This document shows, in pieces, positions 1 through 5,028 of a stretch of 5,028 bases of DNA; positions within the stretch are counted from its first letter, which is position 1; the number at the start of each line of letters is the position of its first letter. The notes below the pieces were generated by a model. That model did no database searches. It had not been told where the DNA came from and was given only the letters and a program-made list of their open reading frames with translations. Origin of the DNA: an uncultured Clostridia bacterium (GTDB lineage: Bacteria; Bacillota; Clostridia; Christensenellales; UBA3700). A program made the position numbers and the translations under genes. The DNA lies in assembly GCA_947176115.1 (NCBI GenBank), contig CAMWPK010000113.1, positions 1 to 5,028 of the forward strand, written 5' to 3'.

Positions 1-800
1 GCAATATTTAGCACGTCTTTATTTTGCTCATACATCTGCGGGAAATAGTTTATCAAATCGTTGTAGGGGACGGATTCGTCGCCTACTTCTATTGTTACCC
101 CTAGCTTTTGGAAGGTTGTGACGTACCAATCCTTATATCCGCCTGCGCTATTGTAGGAATTGAGCAACGGATAGCCTGTCGAGTCGGATATTCTTTGGGC
201 GCATTCTATATTGGGGTCTACGCATCCAAAGCCTTTATAAATCACGTTGCCTTTTGCATGATAACTAAGCGTAACCGACGGTTTGACCCGTTCGGTCAAA
301 TCACGCAGGGCGATATTTTCATATTCGGAGAACGGATGTTGTCCAACGTAGTTGGCGGGGGCGGGACTAAAGACGTTTTGCGCTCCTTCTCCCCAACGTG
401 CATTGTAATTGACGTTGAGGTCTACGGCTCTGGCGTTGGCTTTCCAAAGAGAGAAGTCCTCGCTACCGCCGTTTACCGAGAGCAGAAAGTCCTTTAGACT
501 TTGTTCGGGTACAGAACTCAGTCCTTGTTGAACAAGCAGTACGCCGTCTATATTTACCATTGGTACGCACCACACGCCGTACGAGCCGTTATAATTCTTC
601 ATCATCTCAATGACAAGCGGAGTAGTCACCCATTCTCTTGCGTGTATAGACGCATGCAACAGCGTTTGCCCTCCGGTTCTGGAACCTTTGAAAATGCACG
701 GTATAGGTCTGCCGAGTAGCGTATAGCCAATGTCGAAGATTTGCGCGCCTTGCGAGGCTAAGATATCAAGATCGGTTTGGAGATCGTTAAGAGTGTACAT
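1..800 (-). CDS. M14 family zinc carboxypeptidase (probable gamma-D-glutamyl-meso-diaminopimelate peptidase type), C-terminus cut by window edge
   Basis: The complement strand from ATG at 800 encodes 266 residues and continues past the left edge, so the C-terminus is missing. The M14 catalytic set is visible: HAREW with zinc ligands H53 and E56, R124 in NARAVDLN (the position of CPA Arg127), third zinc ligand H181 in LSYHAKG, Tyr222 in GGYKDWY (possible CPA Tyr248 equivalent) and the general base E238 in VTIEVGDE. The beginning (YTLNDLQTDLDILA, then IGYTLLGRPI) matches the usual start of bacterial M14 enzymes, so little is missing there. No signal peptide or membrane segment is seen, which fits a cytoplasmic enzyme acting on murein peptides. 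Oddity: where many members have LNRN, this one has LNVN (129-131), so the Arg equivalent to CPA Arg145 is Val. The frame stays open upstream to a stop at 893-891, but 800 is the only ATG and homology begins there. No Shine-Dalgarno precedes it. Family call is strong; exact substrate is inference. Confidence 0.9.
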   Translation of the reverse strand, partial: MYTLNDLQTDLDILASQGAQIFDIGYTLLGRPIPCIFKGSRTGGQTLLHASIHAREWVTTPLVIEMMKNYNGSYGVWCVPMVNIDGVLLVQQGLSSVPEQSLKDFLLSVNGGSEDFSLWKANARAVDLNVNYNARWGEGAQNVFSPAPANYVGQHPFSEYENIALRDLTERVKPSVTLSYHAKGNVIYKGFGCVDPNIECAQRISDSTGYPLLNSYNSAGGYKDWYVTTFQKLGVTIEVGDESVPYNDLINYFPQMYEQNKDVLNI

Positions 801-805
801 GGTAA

Positions 806-835
806 AGTATATGCCAATCGCGCTACAAGTGTGAA
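806..835 (-). promoter_or_regulatory. Sigma-A type promoter of the M14 peptidase, possibly giving a leaderless mRNA
   Basis: On the complement strand, TTCACA (plus 830-835, 5 of 6 to TTGACA) and TATACT (plus 806-811, 5 of 6 to TATAAT) are separated by 18 bp. Only five bases (TTACC) lie between the -10 box and the ATG, so transcription would begin at or within about a base of the A of the start codon. This agrees with the lack of a ribosome-binding site. The call rests on consensus matching only. Confidence 0.5.
812..818 (+). promoter_or_regulatory. Isolated TGCCAAT half-site next to the peptidase -10 box
   Basis: TGCCAAT at 812-818 is identical to TGCCAAT at 856-862, the core of the left arm of the divergent-region palindrome, and lies 44 bp (about four helical turns) from it. 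It directly abuts the peptidase -10 box at 806-811. A shared regulator binding both sites is inference; a 7-base match can occur by chance. Confidence 0.3.
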
Positions 836-851
836 TTGCGCGTGAATACAG

Positions 852-879
852 AATTTGCCAATTCAAATATTGACAAATT
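852..879. promoter_or_regulatory. Imperfect palindrome, candidate operator between the divergent promoters
   Basis: The arms are AATTTGCCAAT (852-862) and ATTGACAAATT (869-879) around a 6-bp spacer. The second arm's reverse complement is AATTTGTCAAT, so 10 of 11 positions pair. The right arm contains the tadA -35 hexamer (870-875). The element lies upstream of both predicted start points, so neither predicted transcript carries it as RNA. That favours a DNA-binding site over a terminator or riboswitch. A regulator bound here would be expected to block tadA initiation. The binding protein cannot be named. Confidence 0.5.
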
Positions 880-897
880 AAATTCTTGTGCTAAAAT
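870..897 (+). promoter_or_regulatory. Promoter of tadA (TTGACA, extended -10), predicted leaderless start
   Basis: A perfect TTGACA -35 box (870-875), a 16-bp spacer and TAAAAT (892-897, 5 of 6) are present, with TG at 889-890 one base ahead of the -10 to make an extended -10 element. Six bases separate the -10 from the ATG, so the canonical +1 falls on the A at 904. There is therefore no room for a 5' leader or a Shine-Dalgarno if this promoter is used. It overlaps the right arm of the palindrome at 852-879. Confidence 0.7.
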
Positions 898-903
898 GTA
901 AGT

Positions 904-1401
904 ATGACTGAGAAAGATAAGCAAAAGTTTATGCGTTTAGCAATCGAGTGCGCGCAAAAGGGAGCAAGTCTTGACGAAGTCCCCGTAGGAGCAGTAATTG
1001 TCAAAGACGGCGAAGTTATTGCGCAGGCGCACAATCTCAAAGAGACAAATCATTGCAGTAACTATCATGCAGAAATTGTCGCGATTGAAAATGCTTGCAA
1101 AGCTATTGGTAATTGGCACCTCAACGAATGCGATATTTTCGTTACGTTGGAGCCTTGCGCAATGTGCGCGGGAGCTCTCATAAATTCGAGAATACGCGGT
1201 GTTTATTTTGGCGCTTACGACGCCAAGGCAGGCTGTTGCGGTACGCTTTACAATCTTTTAAGCGACGAGCGGTTTAATCATCGTCCTCACGTCGAAGGCG
1301 GGATTCTGCAAACCGAATGCGGTGAACTACTGAGCAATTATTTTAGGGAAAAACGAGAGAAAAAGAAGACAGCGACGCATAATCATACGCAAAATAATTG
1401 A
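904..1401 (+). CDS. tadA: tRNA-specific adenosine-34 deaminase TadA
   Basis: This 165-residue protein has the size and architecture of bacterial TadA, which converts A34 to inosine in tRNA-Arg(ACG) so that one tRNA reads CGU, CGC and CGA. The cytidine/deoxycytidylate deaminase fold is shown by EVPVGAVIV (25-33), the HAE motif with zinc ligand H55 and proton-shuttling E57, and PCAMC with zinc ligands C85 and C88. The block FGAYDAKAG (102-110) carries D106, matching E. coli D108 in the tRNA-binding loop. Before HAE the common DPTA is replaced by CSNY, a variation I associate with clostridial TadA proteins (often an Asn just before HAE). The tail (about 148-165) is lysine-rich and then His/Asn/Thr-rich, probably disordered. 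The start at 904 fits the family N-terminus (MTEKDKQKFMRLAIECA); the alternative Met10 at 931 has no better ribosome-binding site. tadA is divergent from the peptidase and precedes pth. Confidence 0.95.
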   Translation: MTEKDKQKFMRLAIECAQKGASLDEVPVGAVIVKDGEVIAQAHNLKETNHCSNYHAEIVAIENACKAIGNWHLNECDIFVTLEPCAMCAGALINSRIRGVYFGAYDAKAGCCGTLYNLLSDERFNHRPHVEGGILQTECGELLSNYFREKREKKKTATHNHTQNN

Positions 1402-1426
1402 CTTTATCAAAATAATAATATTTAAT
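1398..1426 (+). promoter_or_regulatory. Possible promoter for pth-mfd overlapping the tadA stop codon
   Basis: TTGACT (1398-1403, 5 of 6) and TTTAAT (1421-1426, 5 of 6) are separated by exactly 17 bp, and the -35 overlaps the tadA stop TGA at 1399-1401. The spacer is very AT-rich, so a chance match is quite possible. If real, transcription would start near 1433 and give a leader of about 70 nt carrying the pth ribosome-binding site. Confidence 0.4.
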
Positions 1427-1464
1427 GTATCTACTGCTTGCAAAGCAATAGATATCTTGCTTTT
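1427..1464 (+). repeat. Imperfect inverted repeat between tadA and pth (weak terminator or operator)
   Basis: Arms GTATCTACTGCT (1427-1438) and AGCAATAGATAT (1444-1455) form a 12-position stem with one G-T pair and one C-A mismatch around a 5-base loop, TGCAA. It is followed by TCTTGCTTTT (1455-1464). As RNA this could be a weak intrinsic terminator for tadA, but the stem is AT-rich and the T tract is interrupted. As DNA it begins right after the possible -10 box at 1421-1426 and spans the expected start point, a typical operator location. The sequence does not decide between the two. Confidence 0.4.
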
Positions 1465-1493
1465 AGTCGCAAAATATGGGCAAAACAAATAAC

Positions 1494-1499
1494 GAGGTG
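1494..1499 (+). promoter_or_regulatory. Shine-Dalgarno sequence of pth
   Basis: GAGGTG matches part of the AAGGAGGTGATC complement of the 16S rRNA 3' end, and the GAGG core ends 6 nt before the ATG at 1504. It fixes the pth start at 1504 rather than at the in-frame ATG at 1438. It is the only clear Shine-Dalgarno among the four genes here, and it shows that this organism does use such sites. Confidence 0.8.
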
Positions 1500-1503
1500 T
1501 GAA

Positions 1504-2073
1504 ATGCTGATAGTCGGTTTGGGAAATCCGGGTAAGAAATACGAAGATACTGTGCACAACATGGGATTTATGGTAGTGGACGTTTTGCTCGATAAGTTGG
1601 GCGCAAAACTCGATAAGAAAGGTTGTGAAGCAGAGTACTGCATACAGTATATAGGCGGAGAAAAGCAGATAATTGCAAAACCGCAGACGTTTATGAACTT
1701 ATCAGGCGTAAGCGTCAAAATGCTTGCCAACTCCAACAAAATTCCGCTTGAAAACACTATCATAATTTATGACGATATAGATCTACCGCTTGGGAGCGCG
1801 CGAGTACGCAAAGAGGGCTCCGGCGGAAGTCACAACGGTATGAAAAATATCATTGCCGAGTGCGGTTGCACTGCAATTCCGCGAGTGCGCATAGGCGTTG
1901 GCGACGAAAGGGGAAATAGAGAACTCAAAGATTACGTTCTGTCCAAAGTAGGCAAGCAAAAACACGAGATACTTGACAAGGTCTTTGATAAAGTTGCCGA
2001 CGGAATATGGCGCTATATGGTCGATAAAGACTTCGACGCGTTGATGCGTAGTTTGAACGGCAAATTAGTATAA
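1504..2073 (+). CDS. pth: Peptidyl-tRNA hydrolase (Pth, bacterial type)
   Basis: This 189-residue protein, the usual size for the family, cleaves the ester bond of peptidyl-tRNAs released from stalled ribosomes and so recycles tRNA in the cytoplasm. Visible signatures are LIVGLGNPGKKY (2-13) with N8, HN at 18-19 with the catalytic H18, KPQTFMNLSG (59-68) with M64 and N65, YDDIDLPLG (89-97) with D90, and SGGSHNGMKNI (106-116) with H110 and N111. These align with E. coli N10, H20, M67, N68, D93, H113 and N114. The residue before the catalytic His is Val17, where most homologues have Arg (TRHN). The start is set by the Shine-Dalgarno at 1494-1499 and the family N-terminus; the frame is open upstream, but the extension from 1438 would run through the inverted repeat and resembles nothing. 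The TAA stop is directly followed by the mfd ATG, so the two genes are surely one operon. Confidence 0.96.
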   Translation: MLIVGLGNPGKKYEDTVHNMGFMVVDVLLDKLGAKLDKKGCEAEYCIQYIGGEKQIIAKPQTFMNLSGVSVKMLANSNKIPLENTIIIYDDIDLPLGSARVRKEGSGGSHNGMKNIIAECGCTAIPRVRIGVGDERGNRELKDYVLSKVGKQKHEILDKVFDKVADGIWRYMVDKDFDALMRSLNGKLV

Positions 2074-5028
2074 ATGAACTTTGAAGAATTGTTACAACTC
2101 AATACTCTTGACGACGATTTAGCCGACTTGTACAGCGCAGTTCAAGGCGGAGGGGATATTATGGTCTTTTCTGCCGGCGAGGGCGAGAAGATACATATCT
2201 CGTCGCACCTTGGAAAATTCGTTCTATTCGTAGCAAAAGACGCGTTCAGAGCCACTACGCTTGCGGGCAGATTGGCAGATTATTTCGGCGATAGAGTTGC
2301 GTATCTGCCGGCTAATGAAGAACTTCTTTTGCACCGCGCTACGTATCGCAAGAGTATAGTTTCACAGCGTATAGATACGCTTTATAAATTGGCAAGCGGG
2401 AAGCTGGATTGCCTTGTTGTTTCTCCGCAAACGCTTGCGGGGTATCTTCCGTCAAAACAAGCGGTAAAAGAGAGCGTTGTTAGAATCAAAAATGGCGATA
2501 CTTTGGATAGGTACGACCTAATAGACAAACTTGCTCTTATGGGCTACGCGCGCGAAGACGGCGTGGAAGAAAAGAGTACTTTTAGCGTTGCGGGAGATAT
2601 ATTGAGCATTTTTCCACCGCACAGAGATTTGCCGGTGCGTATAAGTTTTTTTGACGACGAAGTAGAGAATATCAAAGAGTTTGCGCCCGATACGCTTATG
2701 AGCGTAAGAGAGATAGACGAAGTCAATCTTATGCCCGACAACGATTTGCTTTTGCCATACAGCGTCATTGAAGGGGGAATCGACAGAGCAAGAAGAGTTA
2801 TTGACAAGCTCCCATCCGACTTGGCGGAAAAGGTCGAGAGCGTCTTTTCGGATATAAGTATATCTTCGGTCTGCATACAAAAAATGCAATGGTTATTGCC
2901 TTTTGTCAAGGATAAAATGAATACGGTATTCGATTATTTGGGCGATAATTGCGTAGTAGTATTCGACGAACCAAGCGGGGTTTTGGAAGGGGTTGAACTT
3001 TACGTCAAAGAGCATTTGGGACGCGTCAAACAACTTGCGCTTACGGGCGAAGTTTTGAAAGAGCATAGCAAATCCATTTTGAGCGTAGACGAAGTGTTGG
3101 GAAAATTGAGAGCCTGTCAAAAATTGGGCTTCAACTATCTTACCGCTACCAATGCGATTTTTTCTCCGCAAAAGACTTTCAATATCTCTTGCAAGACTTT
3201 TAGCAATTACACGGTTCATTACGACGCGCTTCTCAACGACTTAAGAGCCTTTGACCAATGGGGCTATACCGTGCTTATATGTATGGGCGACGAAACTTCC
3301 GCCAATACGTTGAGAAAGAATCTTATATCGGAAGATATAGGTTGCTCCGTAGTCGAAGATATAGACGATAGGCGAGCAGGCATATTTATACTCACGAGAG
3401 AAATAACCAAAGGCTTTTTGTATACCAAAGCCAAGGTTGCCGTCATAGGCAGAGAAGATATATCCCGTATAAAACCGCAACGCAAGAAAGAAGGTCAGGC
3501 TACGCAAGTATTCACTATTCCCAAAGTGGGAGATTACGTAGTGCACGAAATGCACGGCGTAGGCAAATGCTTGGGCACAAAGTATGTCACTACAGGCAAT
3601 ATTTCTGACGAATATATCGTAGTTGAGTACAAAAACAGCGAGATACTCTACGTCCCTACGGACAAGCTCGATAGATTGAGCAGATACACCGGTAGCGATA
3701 GAGAACCTAAACTTTCGGCTATCGGCGGTAAGGAATTTGACAAAATCAAGCAGAGCGTCAAAGCCTCAGTCAAGGCAATGGCTATCAACTTGTTAGACCT
3801 TTATTCTCAAAGACAGAATAAGCGCGGTTATAAGTACGCAGAGGACGACTATCTGCAAAAGGAGTTCGAGGACGCATTTGAGTTTACTCCCACTGAAGAT
3901 CAAATTAAAGCGGTAGGCGAGATAAAGTCGGATATGCAAAGAGGTATCATTATGGACAGACTTCTTTGCGGAGACGTGGGATACGGCAAGACAGAAGTAG
4001 CTCTCAGAGCAATTTTCAAGACTATTTGCCACAACAAGCAAGCCGTAATTTTATGTCCTACGACGATACTTGCCCGTCAGCATTACAACACCGCCAAGCA
4101 GAGATTTAAGGAGTTTGGCATAGAAGTAGAATTGATAAGCCGACTGCAGACGACAAAGCAAATCAACGACTCATTGAACAGGCTTGCTTTGGGCAAGTCG
4201 TTGATTGCGGTAGGTACGCACAGAATGCTGTCGCAAGACGTGCATTTCCATGACTTGGGGCTTATCGTATTAGACGAAGAACAACGCTTTGGCGTAGAGC
4301 ATAAGGAAAAGTTAAAATTGCTCAAGAACAACGTCAACGTGCTCACTATGTCGGCTACGCCCATACCTCGCACGCTCAATATGGCTATGACCGGCATAAG
4401 AGATATAAGCGTACTGGAAACTCCGCCCTCTAATAGGCTTCCCGTACAGACGTACGTGTGCGAATTGAGCGACGCGTTGATAAAGGACGCGGTGAGCCGA
4501 GAACTTGCAAGGAACGGGCAGGTATTTATACTTTTCAATAGAGTTAAGGGAATAGAGAATTTTGCGCAAAGAGTATCAGTACTCGTGCCTGAAGCAAAAG
4601 TTGACTATGCTCACGGACGAATGAACGGCGAGCAGATAGAGGACAAGATAGGCAGGTTTTATTCCAAGGAATACGATGTGCTTGTATCTACTACGATAAT
4701 AGAAAACGGCATTGATATTCCCGACGCCAATACCCTTATCGTATGCGACGCGGATAGGCTGGGACTGTCGCAAATGTATCAACTCCGCGGTAGGGTCGGC
4801 AGGAGCAATAGAATAGCCTATACTTACTTCACAATCGACGGCAGTAAGGTGTTGACGAGCGATTCGTCAAAAAGACTGTCTGCGATTTTGGACTATACGG
4901 AACTGGGAAGCGGTTTTAAGATAGCTATGCGCGACTTGGAGATTAGAGGCGCGGGCAACATTCTCGGCAAAGAACAGCACGGGCATATAGAAAAAGTCGG
5001 TTACGACATGTATTGCAAATTGCTACGC
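2074..5028 (+). CDS. mfd: Transcription-repair coupling factor Mfd, C-terminus cut by window edge
   Basis: The frame is open for 985 codons to the right edge; complete Mfd proteins are about 1,150-1,180 residues, so roughly the last 150-200 are missing. Mfd is an ATP-driven translocase that binds RNA polymerase stalled at DNA damage, pushes it off and recruits UvrA. In order: a UvrB-like N-terminal module (about 1-340) without a working Walker A; a weakly conserved middle; the CarD-like RNA-polymerase-interaction domain (about 485-545, VGDYVVHEMHGVG to LSRYTG); then the RecG-like motor. Motor motifs are Walker A GDVGYGKT (633-640), DEEQRF (734-739), SATPIPRTL (760-768), STTIIENGIDIP (872-883) and QLRGRVGR (903-910). 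The translocation motif includes DLEIRGAGNILG (954-965). In the UvrA-binding module the residue equivalent to E. coli Arg165 is Ala173, while R189 and F193 (E. coli R181, F185) are kept. The ATG touches the pth stop and has no clear Shine-Dalgarno, suggesting translational coupling. The fin gene found between pth and mfd in B. subtilis is absent. Confidence 0.97.
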   Translation, partial: MNFEELLQLNTLDDDLADLYSAVQGGGDIMVFSAGEGEKIHISSHLGKFVLFVAKDAFRATTLAGRLADYFGDRVAYLPANEELLLHRATYRKSIVSQRIDTLYKLASGKLDCLVVSPQTLAGYLPSKQAVKESVVRIKNGDTLDRYDLIDKLALMGYAREDGVEEKSTFSVAGDILSIFPPHRDLPVRISFFDDEVENIKEFAPDTLMSVREIDEVNLMPDNDLLLPYSVIEGGIDRARRVIDKLPSDLAEKVESVFSDISISSVCIQKMQWLLPFVKDKMNTVFDYLGDNCVVVFDEPSGVLEGVELYVKEHLGRVKQLALTGEVLKEHSKSILSVDEVLGKLRACQKLGFNYLTATNAIFSPQKTFNISCKTFSNYTVHYDALLNDLRAFDQWGYTVLICMGDETSANTLRKNLISEDIGCSVVEDIDDRRAGIFILTREITKGFLYTKAKVAVIGREDISRIKPQRKKEGQATQVFTIPKVGDYVVHEMHGVGKCLGTKYVTTGNISDEYIVVEYKNSEILYVPTDKLDRLSRYTGSDREPKLSAIGGKEFDKIKQSVKASVKAMAINLLDLYSQRQNKRGYKYAEDDYLQKEFEDAFEFTPTEDQIKAVGEIKSDMQRGIIMDRLLCGDVGYGKTEVALRAIFKTICHNKQAVILCPTTILARQHYNTAKQRFKEFGIEVELISRLQTTKQINDSLNRLALGKSLIAVGTHRMLSQDVHFHDLGLIVLDEEQRFGVEHKEKLKLLKNNVNVLTMSATPIPRTLNMAMTGIRDISVLETPPSNRLPVQTYVCELSDALIKDAVSRELARNGQVFILFNRVKGIENFAQRVSVLVPEAKVDYAHGRMNGEQIEDKIGRFYSKEYDVLVSTTIIENGIDIPDANTLIVCDADRLGLSQMYQLRGRVGRSNRIAYTYFTIDGSKVLTSDSSKRLSAILDYTELGSGFKIAMRDLEIRGAGNILGKEQHGHIEKVGYDMYCKLLR

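Noticed and set aside
108..719. Plus-strand open frames at 108-497 and 501-719
   Set aside because: They lie antisense to the M14 peptidase, whose catalytic motifs are intact on the other strand; their translations show no family features and no ribosome-binding site was seen.
819..842. CGCGC (819-823) and GCGCG (838-842) inverted match, also an AATYGCGC direct repeat (816-823, 834-841)
   Set aside because: Only five paired bases around a 14-base loop; too short to support as a structure or operator in its own right.
1438..1503. Longer start for pth at the in-frame ATG 1438
   Set aside because: The extension would translate the inverted repeat and AT-rich leader, has no family similarity, and the Shine-Dalgarno at 1494-1499 serves the ATG at 1504.
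1431..1763. Minus-strand open frames at 1327-1557 and 1431-1763, hydrophobic in parts
   Set aside because: They overlap tadA and pth out of strand; the hydrophobicity is what one expects from reading the complement of a charged, AT-rich coding sequence.
2518..4782. Many minus-strand open frames across 2518-4782
   Set aside because: All are antisense shadows of mfd, which reads without interruption through the whole stretch with every motor motif in place.
1..5028. A previously undescribed multi-gene system
   Set aside because: All four genes belong to well-known families and three are universal housekeeping genes. No mobile element, repeat array, toxin-antitoxin pair, defence gene or unknown cluster is visible; the only unusual signals are regulatory or single-residue.

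Overview
The window looks like chromosomal core DNA from a Bacillota (Firmicutes) bacterium, most likely a member of the Clostridia. The reasons are the pth-mfd gene order, which is a Bacillota hallmark, a clostridial style of TadA, and an M14 peptidase of the 'VDLNVN' type that I associate with Clostridia. This assignment is inference from gene content and protein style; no rRNA or species marker is present.

Layout. Positions 1-800 (minus strand) hold most of a zinc carboxypeptidase of the M14 family, whose C-terminus runs off the left edge. It is divergent from tadA (904-1401, plus), the tRNA adenosine deaminase that makes inosine at the wobble position. The ~103-bp divergent region (801-903) has a good promoter for each gene and an imperfect palindrome between them. 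After a 102-bp gap that holds a promoter-like sequence and a second imperfect inverted repeat comes pth (1504-2073, plus), peptidyl-tRNA hydrolase. It is followed with zero spacing by mfd (2074 to beyond 5028, plus), the transcription-repair coupling factor, of which the first 985 residues are present.

Function. The three plus-strand genes are information-processing housekeeping: tRNA editing, rescue of peptidyl-tRNA after drop-off, and removal of stalled RNA polymerase with recruitment of UvrA. The divergent peptidase probably trims cell-wall peptides (gamma-D-glutamyl-meso-diaminopimelate type), but its substrate is not proven by the sequence.

What stands out is regulatory. Both divergent genes have their -10 box only 5-6 nt before the start codon and no Shine-Dalgarno sequence, so both may be read from leaderless mRNAs. 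A TGCCAAT-type half-site occurs three times in the same interval, twice as a palindrome over the tadA -35 box and once against the peptidase -10 box. In Mfd, an arginine used in UvrA binding in E. coli is alanine. I see no mobile element, CRISPR array, RNA gene, defence locus or clearly new multi-gene system. Nothing longer than about 100 bp is left without a gene.
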